DNA of 64,000 nucleotides from Pedobacter ginsengisoli (GTDB taxonomy: Bacteria > Bacteroidota > Bacteroidia > Sphingobacteriales > Sphingobacteriaceae). Under the pieces are notes generated by a model. It searched no databases. It had not been told where the DNA came from and was given only the letters and a program-made list of their open reading frames with translations. Of this stretch, positions 1-10,003 are shown piece after piece. The stretch spans positions 3,531,555-3,595,554 of the forward strand of contig NZ_CP024091.1 of assembly GCF_002736205.1 (NCBI RefSeq), given 5' to 3'. Position 1 is the stretch's first letter. Every line of letters begins with the position of its first letter. A program made the position numbers and the translations under genes.

Positions 1-471
1 AAAAGCTTGAGTATATGGGATACTTCCGTTGATATCACTCACGTAAAATGCATAATATGATAAGAGTATTTGTGAAATTGCTTTCATATGTACCCTTGCA
101 TTTTTATCAGCATCAGGCATTGATTCTATGTTTTTTATACCATCGGCTAAAGCCGGGCCTAATCTGCCATAAAATATTTTACCATAACGCGTATTAAATT
201 GTGAACCGACATTATTAAAATTCAGTCCGTTTCCTGTGGCTAGCGTGCTGTATTGCATCCAAAGGTTTGCTGCACGATACACATCTGCAAAGTACTCAAA
301 ATCATCCTGAGACCCTACTGCAGCTCTAAGAAACTGATCTTCGGGCTTAACTTCGTATAGTGTATTAGGGTTTAAATTTGCCTTTACAAAGCTTTCCTTT
401 TTACAACCGCTCATTGCAAGCAAGGTTGAACCCATCAGGAAAAAATATTTTGCTTTATTTATAATTTTCAT
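1..471 (-). CDS. SusD/RagB-like outer-membrane lipoprotein, N-terminal part (runs off the window)
   Basis: Reading leftward from the ATG at 471, the frame stays open for 157 codons to the window edge. It begins with a lipoprotein signal (MKIINKAKYFFLMGSTL, then LAMSGC as lipobox) and continues with text typical of the SusD-like_2 group, for example WMQYSTLATGN, YGKIFYGRLGPAL and the helical stretch around ISQILLSYYAFYVSDINGSI. In this family the protein sits on the cell surface and caps a SusC barrel to capture glycan or peptide. It lies 19 bp downstream of the SusC-type gene, the usual susC-susD order. The ligand cannot be told from the visible part. Family call is firm; the C-terminus is outside the window. 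Confidence 0.85.
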   Translation of the reverse strand, partial: MKIINKAKYFFLMGSTLLAMSGCKKESFVKANLNPNTLYEVKPEDQFLRAAVGSQDDFEYFADVYRAANLWMQYSTLATGNGLNFNNVGSQFNTRYGKIFYGRLGPALADGIKNIESMPDADKNARVHMKAISQILLSYYAFYVSDINGSIPYTQAF

Positions 472-490
472 ATCTGTATTATTTAAATAA

Positions 491-3400
491 TTAAAACGAC
501 GCTCTGATGTTGAAACCTAAGCTTCTAACCAAAGGAAAACCGCCATACTCAGCAAAAGCACCTGCTCTATTGCTAAAAATGCTTTCAGGATTTACACCAT
601 CCTTAGCTGTTTTATATAGATAGGCTATATTTCTACCTGTTAAATTTAGACTCAAAGTATTTATTTTTAATTTACTTAAATATTTACTTGGTACTGAGTA
701 GCCTACAGTTACTTCGCGAAGTGCTACCCAAGAATTTTCAAATACAGAATATTCTCTGATACCACTAGACCATTGACTTAAGTTTTCGTAATACGCATAC
801 GCAGGTATTGGTTTTAATAAACCTTGTTTAACTGCATCTGCATAGGTCATTCCACCTAAATCTACTCCATTCGCTTTTAGTCCATCGTTTAAAACTCCGT
901 CAGGAATGATACCATCATGTTGTACTACACCATTTGCATCAGTATAACTTACCCCCCTGAAGCTTCATCTCTACCAAATAGTGAATTTGAGAATGAACCA
1001 TTAGCTGATCCATATTGATGAGTTCCAGAAGCCATTAAACCTCCGATTTTTGCATCAATTTGAAAACCTAAAGAAAAGTTTTTATAAGTAAGATCTTGTC
1101 TTGTACTGGCAAGATAGTTTTCCATCATGGTTCCTAAATTTTTTCTGGTACCATCATAATCCTGCGATCTAACAAAAGTATAATACCCACCAGTGGTTCC
1201 ATAACCTGTGTTACCCAGTACTTTTTTACCGTTACTTGGGCTGGCAATTGGATTACCGCTAGCATCTTTCTTTTGATAATATGAATAGCCATAACCTGTA
1301 ATTAACGATCCATATTGCTCACCTACTCTGGCAACAGAAGTAATATCGTTACCAAAAGCTAGATCCAAGTCATAATTTTGAACACCAGGTGCTAATTCTA
1401 ATATTTTGTTTCTGTTACGTGTAAAAGTAACTGATGCATTCCAATTAAAATCTCTTGATTCGATTGGCTTACCGGTTACCAATACCTCAATACCTTGATT
1501 TTGGATGTTACCCGCATTTAGAGATTGCGAACTAACTCCTGATTCCTGTGGTAAAGAGAAACTCAAAATTTGATTGTAAGAATTTTTCTTATAGTAAGCA
1601 ACATCAAAATTTAAACGGTTTTTGAAGAATCCTAAATTGGTACCAATTTCGAACTCCTTAGTTAACTCATTTTTTAAGTTGTTATTTCTAAGAATATTAT
1701 CACTAAAGCCATAAACCGATTGGTTACCACCGTTAGCATTACTAAAAGTACCATCTTGTAATCTGTAGTAACCGTCAGTATTAGTTAGTTGTGGTCTTGC
1801 TGACAATCCTGTATAAGAATATGATCCTCTTAACTTACCAAAAGATAATATTGAGTTATTTTGGAATACTGGTAATTCAGTAAATATCCATGACAAACCT
1901 ACACTTGGATAAAAGTATGAATAGTTACCGTGGCCGTCTCTGTAAGTAAGTGCTGATGACCAGTCATTTCTTCCAGTGAAATTTAAGGTTAACATGTTTT
2001 TCCAGGTAATGTCTCCATATAAATAAACGGCATCTGTACGCTCACCTAAATTTGGATAAGCAGTTGTTGATGCTGGGTTAATGGAATTTGAGATGGAATA
2101 AACATCAGGGATTTTAAGCCCGCCATTGGTATTTGATCTGTTATAAAATGCAGAGCTACCAAGGTTTTTCTGATAAGTTTCAGCTCCTAATGAAGCATTT
2201 AATTCAAAATCACCTGAAAGTTCTTTGGTTGCATTTAACAATCCTTGAACACGATATGATTTATTGGTATTTTGAGATATTTCGTAATCACCTCCGGCAA
2301 AGGCAATACCAGCTCCTCTATTTTTTCTTTCGTAGGCAATGTTGTAAAAGTTGGTATTTGTTCTTACCAAAGCCGAAAGCCAAGGAAGGATTTTAATATT
2401 TACATCAATATTTGCTAATAGATTATTTTCCTTTTCGGTTCTGTTATCATTTTGAAGTCCATAAGCAAATGATCCGATTCCATATGGGTCATAACGATTT
2501 CTATCAGTAGAACCCAATGCACCACCGCTTACCGGATTGATATTGTTATTTATATAAGTGTTTAAATCAACGTTTCTAGGTTTATAGTATGTAAATGCGA
2601 ACAAAGGATTATTAGCACTTCCTTGTCTTGCCGGATTCAATGAATTAGACATTGTGTAGTTTACACTCGCATCAATGGAAATTGATTTTGAAATCTCCTT
2701 GGTTACCCTAAGTGCAAACGCATCTCTTTTTAAACTATTTCCAGGTTGAACACTTGAGTTATCTAAGTTAGTATAAGCTAAACGATAAGTTGTGTTTTCG
2801 TTAGCACCTTCAACCGATACGTTTGTATTGATAAACTTACCGGTATTAAAATAGTCTAATGGATTATTGGCTACCCAAGGTCTCATTACTCCATCTAAAT
2901 CTTTTACCATTCTACCATCTAACTTAGGTCCGAAAGAATAACCACCTACATAGTAACCTGCTGATTGATCAACAACATCAACCCCATTTGCATCTTTAGC
3001 AAATACAGGTGAAATTCCACCTCCATATTGATTCTGAAGATCTACAAATCTATATGCTTTATCAAAAGAGCTAGTTTGAGATACAGTTACACCCAGACCT
3101 TTGGTAGTTTTACCCTTTTTAGAAGTAATTAACAATACTCCACCGGCAGCTTTAGAACCATACAAAGCCGATGCAGCAGCTCCTTTTAAAACACTGATAC
3201 TCTCTATATCATCAGAGTTAATGTTTTTCATGATGTTACCAAAATCCGCAGCATCACCCCATGAATCTGCTCCGGAAGTACCTGGCTCCATCAATATTCC
3301 ATCATAAACAATTAAAGGCTGTGTATTTGAACTTAGAGATGAATTTCCCCTTATTCTGATTCTAGAAGAAGAGGTAGGACCACTGGCGCCTTGATTAATC

Positions 3401-3846
3401 ATCACACCCGCTACTTTACCTTGTAATGAATTTACCACGTTAGCGTTATTTGCTTGTGATAATTCATTACCACTTACAGCAGTTGCTGAGTAGCTTAATC
3501 TTTTCACCTCTTTTTTAACACCAAAGCCGGTAACAATAACCTCAGAAAGTGATTCAGTATCATCAACCATTACAATCGATTGACCAGATGAAGCCGCAAC
3601 TTCCTGAGTAACTAAACCGATAGATTTAATAACCAATCTAGCGCCCTCTTTTACCGTAAGCGTAAACTTACCTTCGGCATTGGTTGATGTTCCATTTTGA
3701 GTTCCCTTTTCGAGAACACTTACCCCAGGAATGGGATTACCAGACGCGTCTTTTACCGTACCAGTAATATTCTTTTGTGCAAAAGCTGTAATTGTTAAAA
3801 AACATAACAACAGCAGACTAAAACACTTTAAGTACATTTTTTTCAT
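491..3846 (-). pseudogene. SusC/RagA-type TonB-dependent receptor, interrupted by a frameshift
   Basis: An N-terminal frame (3846-949) encodes 965 residues and a C-terminal frame ends at 491. Together they make one receptor of about 1118 residues, normal for SusC. Visible parts are a signal peptide (LLLLCFLTITAFAQ), a CarboxypepD-reg domain starting ITGTVKDASGNPIPGVSVLE, a plug with SEVIVTGFGVKKE and IRIRGNSSL, the IESISVLKGAAASALYGSKA segment, then the barrel. The first frame stops at TAA 951-949 directly after six G (plus-strand C 952-957). One extra G restores the reading SGGVSYTDANGVVQHDG and joins the last strands ending NIRASF. This could be a sequencing error, a real mutation or slippage. 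It lies downstream of the ROK gene and upstream of the SusD-like gene, so these probably form one glycan-import unit. Confidence 0.85.
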
Positions 3847-3966
3847 AATTTTAATTTGTTTAGTATAACATTAGTTTAGGATAATTAGGGACAGTTAATT
3901 AATCGTCTTTTATTTCTACATATACAATGGATTTTGGTTAAACATTTTCATTAGTTGGTTATTTTC

Positions 3967-5154
3967 TTAATCGAACAGACTATTTTCTATCATTAAACTA
4001 GCCGCAGCTAACAACTCTGCCTCATTACTTAAAGTAGAGAACATTATTTCTGTTTGCTCAGCTATTCGGGGTATACAAAATTCATTAAGCGCTTGCTGAA
4101 TTGCAGGAAGAAGCATTTTACCTGCTTTGGCACCTCGCCCACTTAATACAATTCGCTCAGGATTTAAAATATGGATTAAAGTGGCCAAACCTTTACCAAT
4201 CTGAAATGCGGCATCAGCTAAAATAGATATAGCCAGAGGATCTTGTTTTATTACTGCATTTAGGAAATGATCTGCATGGCTTTTACTTTTATCTTTAAAA
4301 AGAGTTCTTAAGCTAGTTTCCTCCCCATTTTTTACCGCTGCTTCTGCTTTTTGTACCATTATCAGAAGAGATGTTTCAACTTCAAGACACCCCCGTTTAC
4401 CACAAGAGCACAATGTATTTGAATTAGAAAGCGGTATATGACTAAATTCGCCAGCATAGCCGCTGCTGCCTCGGTATAATTTACCATTAATAATCATCCC
4501 TAAGCCTGTACCCCAGCCAATATTGACCACGAGTACATCTTTTAAATTTCTTGCTTCTCCAAAATTTAATTCAGCCAGGGCTATTAAACTTGAATCGTTA
4601 TCTATATAAACAGGTAAACCTATCTTTTTAGAGAGATAAGCTTGTAGACTTATATCTTTATCGACCTGCATAAAGGAATAGTTCATACCTTTTTCTGCAT
4701 TGATAAAACCGGGCATCCCAATACCAATACCCAAAAAATATTCCTTATCAATTGCCGACTTCTTTATACAATCATCAATAAATGCGATCAAAGTATCGGC
4801 ACTTTTACTCATAGTCATATCCAAGTCAATCACCTGGGTCGGCAAAACCTGATGATTCGACAAATCATATATTGTTAACTGAGTAGTTAATTGATCCATA
4901 GCTACAGCTATTATGTACCGTTTATAATTGGGGTTTAATAAAAAAATTAAGGGTCGGCGACCTCCTGTTGATGGCGCCAATCCCTGTTCGATAATTAATC
5001 CCTCTCCCACTAAAGCATTTACAGCAGATGTTATTAAAGGCAAGCTTTTTTTAGTGCGTTTACTTAAATCAATGAGTGATGACTTCTTTTTGTAATAAAG
5101 CTGCTTGATAATGTCAGCTCTTAATTGCTGCCCTTTTTTAATTATTGCCGACAT
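3967..5154 (-). CDS. ROK-family transcriptional regulator
   Basis: The 395-residue protein has an N-terminal winged-helix region (about 1-75: KQLYYKKKSSLIDLSKRTKK, then LPLITSAVNALVGEGL) followed by a sugar-kinase fold. The ROK zinc motif CSCGKRGCLE is present, with GYAGEFSHIPL before it and glycine-rich GIGIGMPGF and NIGWGTGLG. The Asn-Asp pair in DNDSSLIA keeps the position of the kinase aspartate. The layout matches NagC/XylR-type sugar-responsive repressors, so it probably binds DNA and senses a sugar. It is 120 bp upstream of the SusC gene on the same strand and may control or share that operon. A close paralogue sits at 19890-21080 beside another SusC/D locus. The ligand is unknown. Confidence 0.88.
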   Translation of the reverse strand: MSAIIKKGQQLRADIIKQLYYKKKSSLIDLSKRTKKSLPLITSAVNALVGEGLIIEQGLAPSTGGRRPLIFLLNPNYKRYIIAVAMDQLTTQLTIYDLSNHQVLPTQVIDLDMTMSKSADTLIAFIDDCIKKSAIDKEYFLGIGIGMPGFINAEKGMNYSFMQVDKDISLQAYLSKKIGLPVYIDNDSSLIALAELNFGEARNLKDVLVVNIGWGTGLGMIINGKLYRGSSGYAGEFSHIPLSNSNTLCSCGKRGCLEVETSLLIMVQKAEAAVKNGEETSLRTLFKDKSKSHADHFLNAVIKQDPLAISILADAAFQIGKGLATLIHILNPERIVLSGRGAKAGKMLLPAIQQALNEFCIPRIAEQTEIMFSTLSNEAELLAAASLMIENSLFD

Positions 5155-5531
5155 CTTTAGTTTAGTTTACATAAAAGTATAAATAAAATAAAAGAAATGC
5201 AAACTTTTTAAAAATTTTAATTACATGATCGTTTATATCTAAATAATTAATCAAAAACTAAGATTTATTGCTAAATCAAGAGGGAAACACTTACTTAAAT
5301 TTAAAAAGTGAAATACACTTTAAGATGATTGGAAGTTCTTCATTCGAAAGTTCATAAACACCTGGCCCGCATCTGGAAATAGCCATTATTATATATAGCT
5401 GGTATCATCTTTTGTTAAAAAATGTTAAATCAGTTTGAAAATTTTATTTTGTTTTTTTGATTTGCTCCCACAGACAAACTATTGAACCGACATTTTTTTA
5501 GGCTATTATTATAAATTCTAGTGTTTAGATC
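5155..5531. other. Intergenic region between divergent ROK gene and NEW3/ABC operon
   Basis: This 377-bp A+T-rich stretch separates genes that point away from each other, so it should hold promoters for both. I see no clear operator. A 31-codon minus-strand frame at 5386-5291 starts MAISRCGPGVYELSNEELP and ends KFK; it has no recognisable relative and may be a remnant or chance. Base composition changes sharply on entering the operon to the right. Confidence 0.4.
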
Positions 5532-6389
5532 ATGTTAGTAAATTTCTCACTTACCCACCTTCATGGAAGGTGCAAATCTTTATTGTTTTTTCTATTCCTT
5601 TTTGGATTACACCCGGGATTGCATGCCCAGGGTCAGGTTGCAACTATCGACGGCAAATCCGCTTTTACGGCAAGGCTGATCAATATCGAAGCCGCAACGA
5701 ACGAGACATTTCGTTACAATACGACCTTACGTAATGGATCTGCAAAGCAGGCCCTTTACGAGTTCAAAACGAGTTTGCCGATCGGCTGGATGATCAGTTA
5801 CAAGGTAGATGGTAACCAGGTGGCCTCTTTAAATATTGACCCTGGTACATCCCGGGATGTATCTATAGAGATCAATGCCACAGCAAGCACCACACCTGGC
5901 AAGTACAAAATACCTGTAAAGGCAGTTGCAAATGAGGATACCCTGTCCCTAAATCTGGAGGCAGTTGTAAAAGGGTCCTATGGAATAACCTTAACTACAC
6001 CAACCGGGAAGCTGAGCGAAGAGCTTACCTCCGGCAGTCATAAGGAAATCCTTCTGGAGGTAAAGAACTCGGGTACACTGCCATTGAATGATGTTGAACT
6101 CACCTCACAATTGCCAACCAATTGGGAAGCCTCCTTTGAACCTGCCAAACTTAAACAAGTGGAGCCGGGAAAAAGTGTAAATGTAACTGCAAAGCTTAAA
6201 GTTCCGGACAAGACCATCGCAGGAGACTATGCTGCTACCTTTACCGCAACAAATAGTAATAGCAACGCCCAGGCAGCCTTCAGGATGGTTGTTACAACTT
6301 CATTACTCTCTGGATGGATCGGTATTTTGGTTATCCTTTTAGCCATTTCACTGGTATATTATCTGATCCGCAAGTATGGCAGAAGATAG
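5532..6389 (+). CDS. NEW3-domain membrane-anchored protein, partner of the ABC transporter
   Basis: The 285-residue protein has an N-terminal hydrophobic signal segment (about 15-32), two immunoglobulin-like NEW3-type repeats in the exported part, and one C-terminal membrane helix (about 258-280, GWIGILVILLAISLVYYLI) ending in the basic tail RKYGRR. Typical NEW3 phrases are LPIGWMISYKVDG, NIDPGTSRDVSIEI, LEVKNSGTLPLNDVELTSQL and KQVEPGKSVNVTAKLKVP. Such proteins often sit next to ABC-2 transporters in Bacteroidota and Firmicutes, and this one ends five bases before the ATPase gene. It probably gives the transporter an extracytoplasmic binding or scaffold part, but the substrate is unknown. 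The operon is visibly richer in G+C than the genes to its left, which hints at transfer. Confidence 0.75.
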   Translation: MLVNFSLTHLHGRCKSLLFFLFLFGLHPGLHAQGQVATIDGKSAFTARLINIEAATNETFRYNTTLRNGSAKQALYEFKTSLPIGWMISYKVDGNQVASLNIDPGTSRDVSIEINATASTTPGKYKIPVKAVANEDTLSLNLEAVVKGSYGITLTTPTGKLSEELTSGSHKEILLEVKNSGTLPLNDVELTSQLPTNWEASFEPAKLKQVEPGKSVNVTAKLKVPDKTIAGDYAATFTATNSNSNAQAAFRMVVTTSLLSGWIGILVILLAISLVYYLIRKYGRR

Positions 6390-6394
6390 AAGAA

Positions 6395-7342
6395 ATGAAG
6401 GATCCTATAATACAACTGAAGGGCCTAACCAAATGTTATGGCCCTCAAAGAGCCGTAGATGATCTGAGCCTCAATATCAGTAAAGGAGAGATCTTTGGAC
6501 TACTGGGGCCTAACGGAGCAGGTAAAACCACAACTATACTCATGATGCTGGGGCTTACTGATCCAACCAATGGTACTGCATTTGTTTGTGGCTATAACGC
6601 AACAAGTAACCCCATTGCTGTAAAAAGAAAAGTAGGTTACATGCCCGATAGTTTAGGCTTTTATGATAACATGACAGCGCTGGAAAACCTAAAGTACATC
6701 GCAAGGTTAAATGGCCTCTCCGAAAATGAAATCAGAATACGAACATCAGAGCTGATGGAGATTGTTGGGCTTTCTTCGGTGATGACCAAGAAAACATCAA
6801 CTTTCTCCCGAGGTATGAAACAACGCCTCGGCCTGGCCGAAGTATTAATTAAGCAACCAGATGTGATCATTCTTGATGAACCAACCCTGGGAATTGATCC
6901 AGGCGGCGTACAAGAGTTTCTGACACTTATAAAGCGTTTAAGCAAAGAGCAGGAATTGACCGTTCTGCTTTCTTCACATCATTTACATCACGTTCAGCAA
7001 GTATGCGATCGGGTAGGGATCTTTGTAAAAGGCAAATTATTGGCCCAGAGCAATATAGAAACCTTATCGGCCGATTTGTTTGGCCACATGGGACATGTTG
7101 TATCTATAAAGTCAGCACATGCTATTCCTCAGCCCTGGTCGCTGCAACAGGAACTGGAGCAATGGGAAGCCATTAAACAGATTACAATAGATAAAGAAAC
7201 GATAGTGTTTGAATGTAAACAGAACATTACACCGGCACTGGTCCGCTTTTTTGTTGAAAACGGATACGACATCCTTGGGGTACATCAAAAAGACTATGGC
7301 CTGGATGACATCTATCAAAAATATTTTGAAGACATTAATTGA
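6395..7342 (+). CDS. ABC transporter ATP-binding protein
   Basis: I start at ATG 6395, five bases after the previous stop, because the longer frame from 6314 would overlap the NEW3 gene by 76 bp with non-homologous residues. The resulting 315-residue protein shows Walker A GPNGAGKT (38-45), the signature FSRGMKQ (138-144), Walker B VIILDEP (Asp161, Glu162) and the switch histidine in LLSSHHLHHVQQVC. A C-terminal extension of about 90 residues is usual for drug- or Na-efflux-like ATPases. It should drive the permease encoded next. The transported compound cannot be named. Confidence 0.88.
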   Translation: MKDPIIQLKGLTKCYGPQRAVDDLSLNISKGEIFGLLGPNGAGKTTTILMMLGLTDPTNGTAFVCGYNATSNPIAVKRKVGYMPDSLGFYDNMTALENLKYIARLNGLSENEIRIRTSELMEIVGLSSVMTKKTSTFSRGMKQRLGLAEVLIKQPDVIILDEPTLGIDPGGVQEFLTLIKRLSKEQELTVLLSSHHLHHVQQVCDRVGIFVKGKLLAQSNIETLSADLFGHMGHVVSIKSAHAIPQPWSLQQELEQWEAIKQITIDKETIVFECKQNITPALVRFFVENGYDILGVHQKDYGLDDIYQKYFEDIN

Positions 7343-7347
7343 AAACC

Positions 7348-8343
7348 ATGAACAGTCAAATTAATATATATAAGACCGCAAAAGGAATCCGGAAATCCAA
7401 TCCCTTTGGTGTAGTCCTTCACAAGGAAATGGCAGATCATATCCGAAGCTGGCGCTTTATTGTGCTGATCGGGTTGATCATACTAACGTTTATTAGTTCA
7501 ATGTACGTGTCCTTAGGTAATATCCGCTCAGCCATAAGCAATACCAATGATCCGGATCACACTTTTCTATACCTTAAGTTATTAACTACCACTGATAATT
7601 CCACGCCGCCCTTCCATGTGTTCCTGAGTTTTCTTGGCCCCTTATTAGGTATCAGTCTGGGGTTCGATGCCATCAATGTAGAGCAGAACAACGGAACGCT
7701 TACAAGAATTATGGCACAGCCCATTTATAGGGACAACCTCTTGCTGGCCAAGTTTGTAAGTGCCATGATCATGGTAGGCACCTTATTCTTCGTATTAACT
7801 TTGTTGATGACAGGAGGAGGTCTGATCCTGACAGGGGTAAGGATGGAGCCACAGGAACTGTTAAGGATACTAGGCTTCGTGGTGATCAGCGTTATCTATG
7901 TAGGCTTTTGGCTGAGTTTGTCTATCGTACTATCCATTAAGTTCAGGCAAGCGGCTACTTCAGCACTTACCGCTATAGGTATATGGCTATTTTTTACAGT
8001 ATTTTACCAGATTATTGTCAATCTTGCAATCAGGTCCATTCTGCCTGATCCCAGTTTTTTGAGTCAGGACCAAATCCTGCGTTACAACGAGTTTATCCTC
8101 GATCTGTTGCGAATCGCACCCAACCAGCTTTATACAGAGGCAAGCACAACCATGCTGATGCCATCCGTTCGAAGTCTTGGTCCGATGACCATGGAGCAAA
8201 TGGCCGGGGCAATACCTGCGCCTTTGCCATTCAGAGAAAGCTTAATGATCGTGTGGCCTCAGGTAAGTGGTCTCATAGGAGCAACCGCAGCTTGCTTTGC
8301 GCTTTCCTACTATCTGTTTATGCGCAGGGAGATCCGGGGTTAG
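7348..8343 (+). CDS. ABC-2 type transporter permease
   Basis: I chose ATG 7348 over TTG 7339, which would overlap the ATPase stop. The 331-residue protein has about six membrane helices, the first at roughly 36-55 (FIVLIGLIILTFISSMYVSL) and the last just before the C-terminal MRREIRG. The segment GISLGFDAINVEQNNGTLTRIMAQPIYRD is the hallmark of NosY/ABC-2 permeases, with a large external loop between the first two helices. With the two preceding genes it forms a three-gene exporter operon. Substrate unknown. Confidence 0.85.
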   Translation: MNSQINIYKTAKGIRKSNPFGVVLHKEMADHIRSWRFIVLIGLIILTFISSMYVSLGNIRSAISNTNDPDHTFLYLKLLTTTDNSTPPFHVFLSFLGPLLGISLGFDAINVEQNNGTLTRIMAQPIYRDNLLLAKFVSAMIMVGTLFFVLTLLMTGGGLILTGVRMEPQELLRILGFVVISVIYVGFWLSLSIVLSIKFRQAATSALTAIGIWLFFTVFYQIIVNLAIRSILPDPSFLSQDQILRYNEFILDLLRIAPNQLYTEASTTMLMPSVRSLGPMTMEQMAGAIPAPLPFRESLMIVWPQVSGLIGATAACFALSYYLFMRREIRG

Positions 8344-8998
8344 CATGTCTGACAGCTGGAGTTAAGAACTGGACCTGGCCACCTCTTTTGCGGAACCTGG
8401 CCATATGGAATAATCCCCAGGCTAAGCATGCGGAAAAAGAAACCGAGCAATTCATAAACACCGTTACATTATTTGGCCAGCATCCCGGTCCGATCCTGCT
8501 ACAGACCGGCGACAATTTTGGCCCGAAAAAGTTTACGGATTTGGGATTAGTTATCAAACAGCATAATAAGAACGCCACAATGTCATATTCATTGGCTTTT
8601 TTACCTGTCCACTTTCAGAAAGTCTATTAAAATGGGCTGTCTTCTTCTTTTGTGTCGGCATGAATAAATTTTATTGAAGCTCCCACTCATCAGTTCATCT
8701 GCAATAGATTAATATTTAAGATAATGATAAAGGAGTTGGAATAACCTATAATTAAATACTGTCACGACCATTTTGTTTCTTTGCTGGGCTCAGGCGAGAC
8801 CGAAATAACCTCTTTCTTCCATTCAAAAAGCCTGTTCATCGTCTTCTTCATAATGTTCTGTTTACTGAGCCTTTGACTGTTTATGAAATAGCCTCCGCTC
8901 TTCTTGATATTGACGCTCTTCCTTCCCCATCGGCAGCATAGATCTGAGCAGTTGCCGGATTTTCTTACGCTGGGAAATCATTTTTTTCTTTGGTACCT

Positions 8999-9026
8999 GC
9001 TGTATATAAGTCAGCTTATATACAGC
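8999..9026. repeat. Perfect 12-bp inverted repeat with 4-base loop
   Basis: The arms GCTGTATATAAG (8999-9010) and CTTATATACAGC (9015-9026) are exact reverse complements around TCAG. No U tract follows on either strand, so it is not an obvious terminator. It lies inside the unsupported 72-codon minus-strand frame, which argues against that frame being a gene. Operator, cruciform or mobile-element end are all possible. Confidence 0.6.
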
Positions 9027-9188
9027 GGCTTCTCTCCCAGGTTTTGATCCTTCTCTCATGGCAATTATTATTTCCATCAAAGATTGAGGTTGAAATTTTG
9101 AGGTATTCCCATGCTGGGAACAGAACGGGACTTGTTCTTAAAAAATGGCGGCTTATCAAAGCCTGTAATATCTTGTTCAAAAAATACT

Positions 9189-9211
9189 ATTGTTCATGAA
9201 TCATGAACAAT
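9189..9211. promoter_or_regulatory. Operator-like palindrome, half-site TTGTTCA
   Basis: The arms ATTGTTCATGA (9189-9199) and TCATGAACAAT (9201-9211) are exact reverse complements around one A. The sequence after it, CCAATTTTGCAAAG near 9230, resembles a Bacteroidota -7 region. This is the layout of a promoter with a dimeric-regulator site, yet no gene follows on the plus strand, so the regulated gene may have been lost. The same TTGTTCA half-site occurs at 19770-19787. Confidence 0.4.
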
Positions 9212-9395
9212 CAAAAATAATGAACGACCAATTTTGCAAAGATTACAGTACAATTAAACCCTCATATTGATGATTTCTGGTGGAACAATATCCCTTCGCT
9301 ACAGGGAATTAAATGTATAGGAAATGGAACGAAGAAGAAGGGAATATTGATTAGGAAGACCATAATAGAGAGGTAAAACATTTTCCTCTGAAATC

Positions 9396-9590
9396 TTAGT
9401 CTCCTGGTAAGGCGTCTTCTTCAAAATCGCCATGGCTTTCAAATTGTTGTTTAAGCTCAAGCCGCTTAAATTCGCCACTCTCTTCCAAAAAAGCTTCAAA
9501 CTTATCTAGAGTATCTTTCATGGCTAAATTTAACTTTAATGTATTTTCACCTTTGATAATAACACCATCACTTATCATCTCCTTAATCAT
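9396..9590 (-). CDS. Small hypothetical protein
   Basis: The 64-codon frame starts at ATG 9590 and reads as a soluble, acidic, helical protein (MKDTLDKFEAFLEESGEFKR, then LELKQQFESHGDFEEDALPG). The frame is open eight codons further upstream without another ATG, so it could be a 5'-truncated piece. I do not recognise a family. Codon use looks natural, unlike the overlapping frame at 9299-9499. No operon partner is evident. Confidence 0.4.
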   Translation of the reverse strand: MIKEMISDGVIIKGENTLKLNLAMKDTLDKFEAFLEESGEFKRLELKQQFESHGDFEEDALPGD

Positions 9591-9694
9591 AGACCAATTG
9601 TTGTGGAGAGCGGTTTAAAAATTAGCTGAGTGTTTGAAAATCATTCAATTTAAGTCATCTGAAGTCTAATGAAGAAATCATTATCTTTACAATT

Positions 9695-9925
9695 ATGAAT
9701 TATAAAAACGAAATAACTGTGAGCACGACTGCTGTAATAGGCAAAAAATACCCTATCTATAAAAGCGATTTTAAGATTGGTGATGCCGAGTTTTTAAAAA
9801 AGGATGGCGACCTATTTGAATTTGACATACACTTATCAAGTGCAAATCCAACCAATTACCAATATAAATTCGACGTCGACAGTAGTACTTACGAACTGGT
9901 ATCAATGAGAGCAATTCCGAAATAG
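9695..9925 (+). CDS. Small hypothetical protein
   Basis: This 76-residue protein starts at ATG 9695 and has no signal peptide or membrane helix. Alternating residues in the middle (DLFEFDIHLSSANPTNYQYK) suggest a small beta-rich fold, and it ends STYELVSMRAIPK. I recognise no family. It lies 78 bp upstream of the class D beta-lactamase gene on the same strand; the gap is too long to assume one operon. The reading frame seems real from its composition and from the lack of a competing frame. Confidence 0.55.
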   Translation: MNYKNEITVSTTAVIGKKYPIYKSDFKIGDAEFLKKDGDLFEFDIHLSSANPTNYQYKFDVDSSTYELVSMRAIPK

Positions 9926-10003
9926 GAGCTGCAAAAAGTAATAATTAATAATTGTTTTACCTTAGATTCTATTAATCATCTATTTTCCCATCCTATCCCA
10001 CTT

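Larger units (their letters stand above)
8344..9395. other. Gene-poor stretch with gene remnants and hairpins
   Basis: No intact gene is evident. From 8344 to 8630 a plus-strand frame continues past the permease with coding-like text (QFINTVTLFGQHPGPILLQT) but has no start of its own, so it looks like the 3' end of a lost gene. On the minus strand are a 72-codon frame (9080-8862, with KKKMISQRKKIRQLLRSMLP) and, after it, a 29-codon frame (8851-8762, starting MKKTMNRLFEWKKEVISVSP); neither is recognised. Two strong inverted repeats lie at 8999-9026 and 9189-9211. The mixture suggests a decayed insertion scar. Confidence 0.45.

Noticed and set aside
949-957. Programmed -1 frameshifting in the SusC gene
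   Set aside because: The slippery run precedes the stop, but no stimulatory hairpin or Shine-Dalgarno-like signal is evident and SusC genes are not known to use this. A base-count error or mutation is simpler.
2133-3307. Plus-strand frames of 68-87 codons inside the first SusC gene
   Set aside because: They lie antisense to a clearly coding receptor and have no family-like text or start context.
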